A DNA stretch of 64,000 nucleotides from Oscillospiraceae bacterium (GTDB lineage Bacteria; Bacillota; Clostridia; Oscillospirales; SIG627): contig SVRV01000004.1 of assembly GCA_015064635.1 (NCBI GenBank), positions 56,746-120,745 on the forward strand. The letters run 5' to 3'. Under the pieces are notes generated by a model that made no database searches, was not told the DNA's origin, and saw nothing but the letters and a program-made list of their open reading frames with translations. Positions 42,153 through 50,701 of the stretch are shown here, in pieces. Numbering within the stretch: position 1 is the first letter of the stretch; the number at the start of each line of letters is the position of its first letter. Made by a program: the position numbers and the translations under genes.

Positions 42153-43187
42153 ATGAAAGATGTTATTTTAACCACCGACCTTTATCATAAGCACGCCGAC
42201 CCAAATGACCATTGGAATCTTGCCAATATGTATTCACTTGCATATCAGGGGCTTATCAGATTTGCGGGAATTATGTGCGATGATGACCGCACCATTGCGG
42301 AGGACGGCTCGTTTTTACATTTCGGTGACCCATCGGTGCAATCTGTTGCACAGCTTAATTTTATAACGGGTATGGCTGTCCCCGTGGGAATCGGTTCACG
42401 ACGTCCCATTAAGAAAAAGGAGGACCTTGATGAGGTGCTCAAGGCAGGGGACAGAATATCTTCGGTGACACTCCTTCTCGACACTCTTCAGAGGTCGGAG
42501 GATAAGGTTGACATTCATATGTGCGGCTCATGTAAGGATGTGCTTATCGCCTATAAATATGCGCCCGAGCTTTTTGAAAAGAAGTGTGATTCAATTTATC
42601 TTAACGCAGGAACTTATGTGAAGCAGGACCCCATTGAGTACAATGTTTCCCTTGAGCCTTATGCATATTCGCAGATTTTCAAGATTCCGTGTAATATTCA
42701 TTGGGGGCCTTGCTTTGACGAGCTTCGCCATCCCTTTATACCTTCAAAGCGTGCAACATTTTACAGAGTTGACCAGAGAGAAATACTTCCTTGTATGTCG
42801 GAGCGAATCAAAAAATACTTCTCCTATATGTACAGCATAGTTTTCGATAAAAACTGGCTGACATATCTTCGTGAGCCTCTTGAAGAAGGCTTTTTCGACA
42901 AGTGGGAGGACGAGTGGTGCGGATATATGAGACAGATGTGGAGCACTCCCGGATTCCTCTTGTCTGCGGGTAAGGAGGTAAGCCTTGACGGAAGAATAAT
43001 TGATGCGGGAAGCGAAGAGGCGCTCTTCACCTACAAGCCCATACACGTCGAGGTTGACGAAAACGGATATACCAAATGGGAAGATGCAAAGGAATCCAAT
43101 GTGTATATGTTTGAAAATGCCGACCCCGAGCTTTACTACAATTCAATGACACCTGTTATAAAATCTCTATTTAAAGCTTTGCCCTAA
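42153..43187 (+). CDS. Nucleoside-hydrolase-like protein
   Basis: A 344-residue protein. The N-terminus VILTTDLYHKHADPNDHWNLA resembles the Asp-rich calcium/ribose-binding start of inosine-uridine nucleoside hydrolases (xxTDPxxDDxxA), but with a His and Asn inserted in the loop, so the metal site deviates. The later IHMCGSCKDVLIAYKY and IPCNIHWGPC segments are in the places of the substrate-binding regions. Cytosolic. A relative of the IunH fold acting on a ribosyl or other furanosyl compound is the best guess. Gap to the transporter is 9 bp with GGAGG. Confidence 0.5.
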   Translation: MKDVILTTDLYHKHADPNDHWNLANMYSLAYQGLIRFAGIMCDDDRTIAEDGSFLHFGDPSVQSVAQLNFITGMAVPVGIGSRRPIKKKEDLDEVLKAGDRISSVTLLLDTLQRSEDKVDIHMCGSCKDVLIAYKYAPELFEKKCDSIYLNAGTYVKQDPIEYNVSLEPYAYSQIFKIPCNIHWGPCFDELRHPFIPSKRATFYRVDQREILPCMSERIKKYFSYMYSIVFDKNWLTYLREPLEEGFFDKWEDEWCGYMRQMWSTPGFLLSAGKEVSLDGRIIDAGSEEALFTYKPIHVEVDENGYTKWEDAKESNVYMFENADPELYYNSMTPVIKSLFKALP

Positions 43188-43193
43188 ATATAC

Positions 43194-43235
43194 TTGACCT
43201 CAACCCCGTTTTGTGATAGAATTTACAAAACGGGG
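43194..43235 (+). promoter_or_regulatory. Promoter inside a hairpin before the GNAT gene
   Basis: TTGACC (43194-43199), 17 bp, TAGAAT (43217-43222). The -10 lies in the loop of an 11-bp stem CCCCGTTTTGT / ACAAAACGGGG (43204-43214, 43225-43235), followed by GTTTT. The stem may terminate the upstream operon, and its right arm is also the only possible ribosome site (GGGGG) of the next gene. Confidence 0.55.
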
Positions 43236-43243
43236 GTTTTGTA

Positions 43244-43771
43244 ATGATTGAAGGCGTGAAAATAGAGACAAAACGGGGGAATTTGACCCTTCGTGAGATT
43301 TGCGAGGATGAGCTTCCCTGCATACTTGACCTGCAGGAGAGAGCTGCGGAAGGGATGCCCGAAAGTATTTATGTGAGAGTGACCTCCGACGAGCTTTCGG
43401 AAGGCTTCCGCAAGGATATTGTCACGGGAATATATGACGGAGAGAGGCTTGTTGCCTTTTCCCTTGTCATAACAAACCGTCAGGGCGGACTTTTTGAATA
43501 TCTCACAGATGTGTGCGATTACAGAGGACTTTTCACCTTTGATGCGGTGGCGGTGGACAGAGAATACAGAGGACTTTCTTTACAAAGAACGCTCATTGAG
43601 GAAGCTGTAAGGAGAGCTGTGGAGGGCGGTGCCGAAATGATAGCTGCAACGGTGTCACCCGACAATCCCCACAGCCTTGCAAACTTTGAAAAGACGGGTT
43701 TTGTGATATTTGAAAGAATAAAGGCATACGGTGGTCTTGACCGAATGCTTATGATAAAAAAATTGAAATGA
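43244..43771 (+). CDS. GNAT-family N-acetyltransferase
   Basis: A 175-residue GCN5-related acetyltransferase. The acetyl-CoA motif region is DAVAVDREYRGLSLQRTLIEEAV (in part quoted), with ATVSPDNPHSLANFEKTGFVI as motif B. It probably acetylates a small molecule; substrate unknown. GH20 follows after 9 bp, so an amino-sugar link is possible. Confidence 0.88.
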   Translation: MIEGVKIETKRGNLTLREICEDELPCILDLQERAAEGMPESIYVRVTSDELSEGFRKDIVTGIYDGERLVAFSLVITNRQGGLFEYLTDVCDYRGLFTFDAVAVDREYRGLSLQRTLIEEAVRRAVEGGAEMIAATVSPDNPHSLANFEKTGFVIFERIKAYGGLDRMLMIKKLK

Positions 43772-43780
43772 GGTGTTTTT

Positions 43781-45193
43781 ATGGAATACACAAGCTTAAA
43801 AGTAATTCCCATGCCCAAGGAGGTTGTGGGAGCAGATGCCGAGGGTAATTTTGAGTATATTTCCTTTGTTCCCGAAATAATTGTTGAAAACGGCTTGGAG
43901 ATATATGCCGAAGGCTTTTCGGACATATTGAAGAAGGTGCACGGAATCGAATTAAAAAAGGGGGAGGGCGGTATAAGGGTAACGCTTGACCCCACCCTTG
44001 GGAAGGGTACATATACCGTTGACGTGGGAGAGACAATAAACGTTGTGGGAGGAGACAGCGACGGTATAAATTATGCCTTTGCAACTCTTGTACAGCTGAT
44101 GACTCCCGAGATGACCTTGCCAAGGGTCAGAATCTCGGACAAGCCCGACTCTGAATACAGAAGCTTTATGCTGGACGTAGCAAGACAATGGCATGATTTT
44201 GAGGTGCTGCTTAAATATGTAGACCTGTGCTTCCTCTACAAGGTGAAGTTTTTCCACATTCACTTTATCGACCACCAGAGCTACACTCTTCCCTCCAAGG
44301 TACTGCCCAATCTTTCCACCGAGGACAGACATTACACCTTTGAGGAGATAAAGACACTCAACGAATACGCTTTTGCAAGAGGCGTTGAAATTGTTCCCGA
44401 AATAGAAACGCCCGGTCATTCAAAGGCGATGATTTCCGCCTATCCCGAGCTTTTTGCTTGCTCACTTGTTGAGGGAGAGGAGCCTCCCAAGTCAGAGGGC
44501 ATTATTTGCGTGGGTAAGCCCGGAATAATGGATACACTCAATACCCTTGTGGACGAAATAATCGAAATGTTCCCCAATTCTCGCTATCTGCACATCGGCG
44601 GTGACGAGGCTGACATAAAGAGATGGAATAAATGTCCCCTTTGCCTCAAGTATATGGAGGACAACGGCATTGAAAACGAGCGTGCGCTCTATACACATTT
44701 TGTTGTGAAAATGACAAACCTTGTGCTTTCAAAGGGCATAACTCCCATAGTTTGGGAGGGCTTCCCCAGAGAGGGTGCGGAAAAGGTTTCAAGGGACGTG
44801 CTCGTTGTTGCCTGGGAGTCTTATTATCACTTTGCAAATGAGCTTGTGGAGGAGGGCTTCAATATTGTAAACGCCTCTTGGAAGCCTATGTACATAACCC
44901 AGACGGCAGGCTGGACACCCGAGGAGATAATGGCATGGAGTGTCTATGACTGGTATCATTTCTGGGTAAAATCCGAGGCACGTCTGAATCCCATTCACCT
45001 TCCCAAAACGCCTCAGGTCAAGGGCGGAATATTCTGCTCGTGGGAGTGTAATTACACTCAGGAGCAGCCAAGAGTCAAGCGCAACCTTGCGGCAATGTCG
45101 GCACGCACTTGGAACACCCGCCGCTATGAGGACGATAAACAGTTTATGGAAAAGCTTGAGTATGTGGTCACTCTTGCGGATAAGCTGATATGA
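43781..45193 (+). CDS. Beta-N-acetylhexosaminidase, GH20
   Basis: A 470-residue enzyme: an N-terminal alpha/beta domain (1-120, GH20b-like), then a TIM barrel with the catalytic Asp275-Glu276 pair in LHIGGDEAD. The substrate-assisted mechanism requires this pair. EIETPGHSKAM and ICVGKPG are further family blocks. It releases terminal GlcNAc or GalNAc from host or wall glycans. It lacks a signal peptide, which suggests use of imported disaccharides. Co-transcribed with the GNAT gene. Confidence 0.92.
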   Translation: MEYTSLKVIPMPKEVVGADAEGNFEYISFVPEIIVENGLEIYAEGFSDILKKVHGIELKKGEGGIRVTLDPTLGKGTYTVDVGETINVVGGDSDGINYAFATLVQLMTPEMTLPRVRISDKPDSEYRSFMLDVARQWHDFEVLLKYVDLCFLYKVKFFHIHFIDHQSYTLPSKVLPNLSTEDRHYTFEEIKTLNEYAFARGVEIVPEIETPGHSKAMISAYPELFACSLVEGEEPPKSEGIICVGKPGIMDTLNTLVDEIIEMFPNSRYLHIGGDEADIKRWNKCPLCLKYMEDNGIENERALYTHFVVKMTNLVLSKGITPIVWEGFPREGAEKVSRDVLVVAWESYYHFANELVEEGFNIVNASWKPMYITQTAGWTPEEIMAWSVYDWYHFWVKSEARLNPIHLPKTPQVKGGIFCSWECNYTQEQPRVKRNLAAMSARTWNTRRYEDDKQFMEKLEYVVTLADKLI

Positions 45194-45206
45194 GAAGGTA
45201 AAGACG

Positions 45207-45758
45207 ATGAAAAATAAACACACAACACTTTTTCTCATGCTTTTTATATTTATAGTCGGAGCAAGTGTTTTCACTGTTATTTTGGCGGAGGATGCTGTTA
45301 TCAGTGTTATATCTACGGTCTCAACACTCCTTGGAATATTGGGACTTCTTTACAGCTTTAGCCTTGACAGAAATATTTCCGAAGCCTCTTTCCTTTTTGA
45401 CCTTCACAATTCCTTCAGGGGAAACGAAAAGATTCAAGCGATTTCCGTTAAGCTTGAAGAAGTGTTTCTCGGAAAGGATACTCACATAACCGAGGAGGAC
45501 AGACACAATTTGGTGGAATATCTCACCTTCTTTGAAGCTCTTGCAAGTATGGAGGGTAGGGGAGTAATTTCTATCTCGAGTTTTGATTCTCTCTTCGGAT
45601 ATGATTTCTTCCTTGCTGTCAACAATGAAGATGTGAGAGCTCTTGAACTTGAAACTTACAATATGTACTATACAAAGCTCACAGCACTTGCAGAAAAGTG
45701 GGAGAAATACAGAATAAAGCACAAGCTTCCCATTCCTCTTTCGGAGAAAAATAAATAA
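45207..45758 (+). CDS. Hypothetical membrane protein
   Basis: A 183-residue protein I do not recognise. Two closely spaced hydrophobic segments at the N-terminus (LFLMLFIFIVGASVFTVILA and VISTVSTLLGILGLLYSF) form a hairpin; the following ~120 residues are soluble and helical (LVEYLTFFEALASMEGRG). It follows GH20 by 13 bp and shares its terminator at 45.8 kb. Confidence 0.6.
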   Translation: MKNKHTTLFLMLFIFIVGASVFTVILAEDAVISVISTVSTLLGILGLLYSFSLDRNISEASFLFDLHNSFRGNEKIQAISVKLEEVFLGKDTHITEEDRHNLVEYLTFFEALASMEGRGVISISSFDSLFGYDFFLAVNNEDVRALELETYNMYYTKLTALAEKWEKYRIKHKLPIPLSEKNK

Positions 45759-45816
45759 ATGCAATTTTTATATGATTCGCTAAAGGAAAAGCAACAGATG
45801 CAAAGCGAATTCAAAA

Positions 45817-45848
45817 AAAGGCTCCCTTTACACAAGGGAGCCTTTATA
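45817..45848 (+). terminator. Terminator of the GNAT-GH20 operon
   Basis: A 12-bp stem AAAGGCTCCCTT / AAGGGAGCCTTT (45817-45828, 45834-45845) with a 5-base loop and A/T-rich tail. Confidence 0.8.
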
Positions 45849-45962
45849 TAAAACATTGAAGCCTTGCATTATTCACTCAAGGGAATGCCAAAGTATAATG
45901 ATAATTCGCTCAAAAAATGTGTATAACAAGCGTGGAAATATGTATTTGAAACAAAAAAATAT

Positions 45963-46003
45963 GAGCTAAGATATCTTAATCGAAGGTATCTTAGCTCTAT
46001 CTT
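45963..46003. terminator. Terminator of the MBL gene
   Basis: An 11-bp stem GAGCTAAGATA / TATCTTAGCTC (45963-45973, 45987-45997), loop of 13. It has TATCTTTTT on the plus side and A-rich flank on the other. Confidence 0.75.
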
Positions 46004-46010
46004 TTTAGTT

Positions 46011-46856
46011 TTATTTCAACAGATAATCTCCCAAGAAGCCGGGAAGAATTGCCACGTTCCCGATTTCCTTGAGCCACTGCCTTGTTTCGTCAATCTTTAA
46101 AGTTCCGGTGCCCGGTCCGTTGCCAAAGTCGTTATTCCATATCCAATCGGTTGTGGGGAAAAGACAGACTTTAGGCTGAACAGCCTCGTAAAAGCGTTTG
46201 TTTACGCCGTTTTGACCGTGATGCGCCACCTGAACAATATCACAGCGTACCGCATCCCCCTTATCGGCAAGTATTTCCTCACCAAGTTCAATACCCGCAT
46301 CGGCAAGAAAAAGAACGTCTTTTTCGGGAAAATGCGCCATTATTACAATACTTGTATTATTTATGGGATTGTGAGTTATCTTCTCATAGTCTTCAATATC
46401 GTTGAATATTTCAAAGGTCATGCCTCCGCATTCGATGATATCATCCTTGACAAAGGGCAACACCTGAAGCCCGTGTTTTTCAATGCCACGGTAGAAGGTC
46501 TCAACAAGAGGACGTACCTGCGGATCCTCTACTCTTCCAAGCCACTCCAGGTCGGGGAAGGAGTAGTAGAGCTCCTTTATTTCAATATCCAAGGCATCGG
46601 AATGCTCCAGCATCCAGGAGAGCGCGCCGTAGTGGTCACTGTGAGCATGGGTGATGAACCACTTGTCAACCACACCGCCATTTTCCTTTATAAGTCCCGT
46701 GAGATGCTCTGCATCCTCGGGTCCGTAGTATCCGCCGTCCATGATAGCAAGCTTTCCGTCGGGCGTTTTAATAAGATACGAATTCATCATGCAGGTGGAG
46801 CGATTGGCTATCTGTAAAAGCGAGCCTCCACCAAGCTCAACCAATATTTCGTGCAT
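46011..46856 (-). CDS. Metallo-beta-lactamase-fold hydrolase
   Basis: About 281 residues. The metal motif ITHAHSDHYGAL (HxHxDH) is complete, with the further ligand Asp in ADAGIELG and His in VAHHGQNG, as in the ComEC/Rec2 C-terminal and lactonase-like branch. No signal peptide. The substrate is unknown. The start is either ATG 46856 or TTG 46862; GAGGTG lies upstream and is nearer to the TTG. It is divergent from the rhamnosidase with back-to-back -35 boxes, so it may be linked to rhamnoside use. Confidence 0.85.
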   Translation of the reverse strand: MHEILVELGGGSLLQIANRSTCMMNSYLIKTPDGKLAIMDGGYYGPEDAEHLTGLIKENGGVVDKWFITHAHSDHYGALSWMLEHSDALDIEIKELYYSFPDLEWLGRVEDPQVRPLVETFYRGIEKHGLQVLPFVKDDIIECGGMTFEIFNDIEDYEKITHNPINNTSIVIMAHFPEKDVLFLADAGIELGEEILADKGDAVRCDIVQVAHHGQNGVNKRFYEAVQPKVCLFPTTDWIWNNDFGNGPGTGTLKIDETRQWLKEIGNVAILPGFLGDYLLK

Positions 46857-46880
46857 TTTCAAAATTATCACCTCAAGGGT

Positions 46881-46940
46881 ATTCTATCATAAAATTTCGT
46901 CTGAGTCAACATTGACAAAGGCGGTTTTTAGTATTATAAT
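46881..46940. promoter_or_regulatory. Divergent MBL/rhamnosidase promoters
   Basis: Minus strand: TTGACT (46904-46909), 17 bp, TAGAAT (46881-46886). Plus strand: TTGACA (46912-46917), 17 bp, TATAAT (46935-46940). The -35 boxes are 2 bp apart. Confidence 0.85.
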
Positions 46941-46970
46941 CGTAGCAGAATTTTCAAACGAGGTACAACC

Positions 46971-49337
46971 ATGAAAAAAGGACAGTTTATAACATGCTCT
47001 GCCCTTGTGGGCAAGCAGATTGCCGAGACATGGCAGGATATATGGAAAAACGGATGGGAAAACCGCCGGTTTAACTCGAAAAGCATCCCTCTATGCGGCG
47101 GTGACGGTCTCCTTTTGATAAGGGGCAGATTCACCCTGAAGAAGGGAGAAAAAGCCACACTTCGAGCATCGGCACTTGGTATCTTTGACGTCTATGTCAA
47201 CGGCGTGAGAGTGGGTAATGACGAGCTCAAACCCGAATGGACAGACTATCGCTTCAAGGTGTTTGAATACGTTTATGATATAACTTCTCTTTGCGGTGAG
47301 GACAATATAGTTACCGCCACTATCTCTCCCGGATGGTACGGATGCCGAATGTCTCAGGGCGTTTACGGAAGTGAGCCAATGGCGTTTGTCTGCGAGGTGG
47401 AAACCGACAGCGAGATATTTGCCTCCGATGAAAGCTGGGAAGCCTCGGTGGGCGGTCAGATAACCTTTGCCGATATATATGACGGCGAATACTGTGACCT
47501 CCGCCTTCCAAATGTTCACACGGAAAGCGATAAATATACTTGGCAGAAAGCCATTCTTTCCCACGCCTTCAAGGGTGAGATAATTCCACACTTCGGCCCC
47601 TTTGTAAGAGTGAATGAGAGTCTGTGTATAACTCCCGCAAAGGCAACGCTTTACAAGGGAAGCACCAAGGACAAAAGTGACTTCGGTGTTATAAATGAGA
47701 TTCCGTACAACGGAACTGTCAGAAAAGGCGAAACCTTACTTCTTGACGGAGGACAGAATACCGTCGGCAGACCGAGGATACGCTTTAAGGCAAAGCGTGA
47801 TACGGTCATTACCGTCTACTTTGCTGAAATGCTCAACAACAGTGGAAGCAGAGATGAAGGAAACGACGGGCCGAAGGGCAGTGCATATATTGAAAATTAC
47901 CGTTCAGCACTCTCCCGAATGACCTTTGTGGCAAGGGGTGATGGGATTGAAGAATATGCCGTAACTCACACATTTTTCGGATATAGATACATAGAGATAG
48001 AAGCAACGGATGATATTGAAATAGAGAGCGTTGTCTTTGAGTTCCTCGGCTCGGAGCTTCATGAAACAGGTAGCTTTGAAACGGATAACGAGGAGATAAA
48101 CAAGCTTTACTCCAACTGTGTATGGGGTATGAGAGACAACTACCTCTCCGTACCCACCGACTGTCCTCAGCGTGACGAGAGGCTTGGTTGGACGGGAGAT
48201 ACCCTTGCTTTTTCACCTGCGGCGGCGTATATTGCCGATATAAAGCCCTTTATGACGAAGTGGATCGCAGATCTTCGAGACTCACAGATAGGCTTTTTTG
48301 GATGCTACGCCGATGTAGTGCCGAGAGTCAACATTGACAACACCGACCCCAAGGGCTGGGCATTCGGAGGAAGCACCGCTTGGAGTGATGCGGGTGTGCT
48401 TGTCCCCTATGTATTGTGGAAAATGTACTCCTGTGATGACCTTATAAAGGAGCATTATAAGTCCATGGAGGATTACGTCTCCTACCTTCTGACACTTACT
48501 CCCCAAGGTCCTGTGGGTAAGCATGGCGACTGGCTTGCCGTTCAGGATACCGATAAGCAATATATTGCCGACTGCTATTTCCTTCGTATGCTGTGGGCAA
48601 TGGCAGATATGGGACGTGAGATGGGAAAGGACAAGTATTATCTCAGCCTTTACAATGAATTCCTTGAAAAATGGAACGAAAAATACATTAAGGACGAAGA
48701 ATTGATTTTCAACACACAGTGCGCTTTTGTCCTGTGTCTCAAATTCAATCTTGTTTCGGGAATAGTGAAAGAAAACTGCATCACGGGACTTGAAAAATGT
48801 ATTGTTGAAAGCGGTCACACTCTTACCACCGGTTTCGTGGGAACAGGGCATATCTGCCCCACACTTACCGAATGCGGTCTTGGTGACCTTGCCTACGACC
48901 TGCTTTTCAGCCATGAGTATCCCGGTTGGCTCTTCTCTCTTGACCAGGGAGCAACAACCATGTGGGAGAGATGGAATTCCTTCACGCTGAAGGACGGCTT
49001 TGGAGACGTGAATATGAACTCCTTCAACCATTACGCCTACGGAGCAATTGCCGAGTGGTTCTATTCGGGAATCTGCGGCATCAAGCCTGATAACGGCTTT
49101 GAGAGTTTTCTTCTTGAGCCGATTACCGATAAAAAGGGCAGAATAAATCACGCAAAAGCCACCTACCGTGACATTGTCAGCGAGTGGACAAGAAGCGGTG
49201 ACGAGGTGACATATCACTTTGTTATACCTACAAGTGCAAGAGTGACGGTTACAGACGAAAAAGCCGCAGACGGCAAAGCAACGTATGTTCTCACTGCGGG
49301 AGAATATGAAATAAAAGCACTTGAAAAATTGATATAA
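46971..49337 (+). CDS. Alpha-L-rhamnosidase, GH78
   Basis: A 788-residue protein with N-terminal beta-sandwich domains (ALGIFDVYVNGVRVG; bacterial rhamnosidase N-domain), an (alpha/alpha)6 barrel with the hallmark SVPTDCPQRDERLGWTGD, and a C-terminal beta domain. The catalytic Glu residues are in this and the later TMWERWNSF segment. It hydrolyses alpha-L-rhamnosyl bonds in pectin, flavonoids or glycoconjugates. No signal peptide, so acts on imported oligosaccharides. rhaA is immediately downstream on its own promoter. Confidence 0.93.
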   Translation: MKKGQFITCSALVGKQIAETWQDIWKNGWENRRFNSKSIPLCGGDGLLLIRGRFTLKKGEKATLRASALGIFDVYVNGVRVGNDELKPEWTDYRFKVFEYVYDITSLCGEDNIVTATISPGWYGCRMSQGVYGSEPMAFVCEVETDSEIFASDESWEASVGGQITFADIYDGEYCDLRLPNVHTESDKYTWQKAILSHAFKGEIIPHFGPFVRVNESLCITPAKATLYKGSTKDKSDFGVINEIPYNGTVRKGETLLLDGGQNTVGRPRIRFKAKRDTVITVYFAEMLNNSGSRDEGNDGPKGSAYIENYRSALSRMTFVARGDGIEEYAVTHTFFGYRYIEIEATDDIEIESVVFEFLGSELHETGSFETDNEEINKLYSNCVWGMRDNYLSVPTDCPQRDERLGWTGDTLAFSPAAAYIADIKPFMTKWIADLRDSQIGFFGCYADVVPRVNIDNTDPKGWAFGGSTAWSDAGVLVPYVLWKMYSCDDLIKEHYKSMEDYVSYLLTLTPQGPVGKHGDWLAVQDTDKQYIADCYFLRMLWAMADMGREMGKDKYYLSLYNEFLEKWNEKYIKDEELIFNTQCAFVLCLKFNLVSGIVKENCITGLEKCIVESGHTLTTGFVGTGHICPTLTECGLGDLAYDLLFSHEYPGWLFSLDQGATTMWERWNSFTLKDGFGDVNMNSFNHYAYGAIAEWFYSGICGIKPDNGFESFLLEPITDKKGRINHAKATYRDIVSEWTRSGDEVTYHFVIPTSARVTVTDEKAADGKATYVLTAGEYEIKALEKLI

Positions 49338-49349
49338 CTGTGATATAAT
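49321..49349 (+). promoter_or_regulatory. Promoter of rhaA within the end of the rhamnosidase gene
   Basis: TTGAAA (49321-49326), 17 bp, TATAAT (49344-49349). The -35 box is formed by the last codons of the rhamnosidase gene. Confidence 0.75.
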
Positions 49350-49383
49350 ACAAATCGATATAAACAATAATAGGAGGAAAGTT

Positions 49384-50631
49384 ATGACACGTTACGATGA
49401 GGCGAAAGCCATATATGCAAAGCTTGGCATTGATACAGATGCCGCTATTGCAAAATTAAAGAGCATACCCGTATCAATTCACTGCTGGCAGGGTGATGAT
49501 GTTATCGGTTTTGACCACGACGGACCCTTGACAGGCGGTATACAGACAACAGGTAACTATCCCGGAAAGGCAAGAACACCCGATGAGCTTATGGCAGATA
49601 TGGACAAGGCAATGTCACTCTGCCCCGGCGCAAAGAAGGTCAATGTTCACGCTTGCTATGCGATTTTCGAGGACGGCTTTGTTGACCGTGACAAGCTTGA
49701 ACCGAAGCACTTCAAAAAATGGGTGGAATTTGCAAAGGCAAGAGGAATGGGACTCGATTTCAATCCTACTTTCTTCTCACATCCCAAGGTTAAGGACGGA
49801 CTCACTCTTTCAAGCCCCGACGAGGAGACAAGAAAGTTCTGGATAGAGCACGGTAAGGCTTGTGTGAGAATTTCCGAGTATTTCGCAAAAGAGACAGGTA
49901 TCCCCTGCGTTATGAATATATGGACGGGCGACGGCTACAAGGATATCCCCGCCGACAGAATGGGCCCCCGTGTAAGATATAAGGAATCAATTGAGGAGAT
50001 TCTTTCCGAGCCCTTTGACAAGAATCTTGTAAAGCCTTGTGTTGAATCCAAGGTATTCGGTATCGGTGTTGAATCCTTCACTGCAGGCTCGGCTGAATTT
50101 TCTCTCACCTTTGCCGCAACACATGACGGATGTCTCCCCTTGATGGATAACGGTCACTACCATCCCACCGAGGTTGTATCCGACAAGGTACCCGCACTTC
50201 TCACCTTCTTCCCCGAGATTGCTCTCCATATTACAAGAGGTGTCAGATGGGATTCCGACCACGTGCTTCTCTTTGATGATGAAACAAGGGAGATTGCAAA
50301 GGAAATTGTACGCTGTGACGCTCTTGACAGAGTTTATATGGCGCTGGACTACTTTGATGCAAGCATCAACCGTATTGCAGCATGGGCTGTTGGAATCAGA
50401 AGCTGGCAGAAGTCACTTCTTTTAGCTCTTTGTACTCCCAACGAAAGACTTCGTGAGCTTCAGGACACAAATCAGCTCACCGAGCTTATGGTGACAATGG
50501 AGGAATGCAAGACTCTTCCCTTCGGCGATGTATGGCAGAAATACTGTGAGGTATGCGGTGTAGCAGGAGATGCTTCGTGGTTTGAAGAAGTAAAGGCTTA
50601 CGAGAAGGAAGTACTCTCTGCACGTAAATAA
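49384..50631 (+). CDS. rhaA: L-rhamnose isomerase
   Basis: A 415-residue full-length RhaA. The motifs VSIHCWQGDDVIGFD, LDFNPTFFSHPK and PCVMNIWTGDGYKD (metal/substrate site) are characteristic. It interconverts L-rhamnose and L-rhamnulose in the cytosol, using the sugar released by the upstream GH78. Rhamnulokinase and rhamnulose-1-phosphate aldolase genes are not in the window, so the pathway continues elsewhere. AGGAGG precedes the ATG. Confidence 0.95.
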   Translation: MTRYDEAKAIYAKLGIDTDAAIAKLKSIPVSIHCWQGDDVIGFDHDGPLTGGIQTTGNYPGKARTPDELMADMDKAMSLCPGAKKVNVHACYAIFEDGFVDRDKLEPKHFKKWVEFAKARGMGLDFNPTFFSHPKVKDGLTLSSPDEETRKFWIEHGKACVRISEYFAKETGIPCVMNIWTGDGYKDIPADRMGPRVRYKESIEEILSEPFDKNLVKPCVESKVFGIGVESFTAGSAEFSLTFAATHDGCLPLMDNGHYHPTEVVSDKVPALLTFFPEIALHITRGVRWDSDHVLLFDDETREIAKEIVRCDALDRVYMALDYFDASINRIAAWAVGIRSWQKSLLLALCTPNERLRELQDTNQLTELMVTMEECKTLPFGDVWQKYCEVCGVAGDASWFEEVKAYEKEVLSARK

Positions 50632-50648
50632 GCAAAATTTAATCTACA

Positions 50649-50688
50649 AAAAAATGTAGTGAAAGCGGATGCTTTCACTACATTTTTT
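50649..50688. terminator. Bidirectional terminator after rhaA
   Basis: An 18-bp perfect stem (arms 50649-50666 and 50671-50688) with a GGAT loop, T-run and A-run at its ends. Confidence 0.9.
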
Positions 50689-50701
50689 ATCTTTGTAAAA
50701 T

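Noticed and set aside
48282..49367. 361-codon open frame antisense to the rhamnosidase gene
   Set aside because: The plus strand encodes clear GH78 motifs through this region; the antisense product has no recognisable motif or ribosome site.
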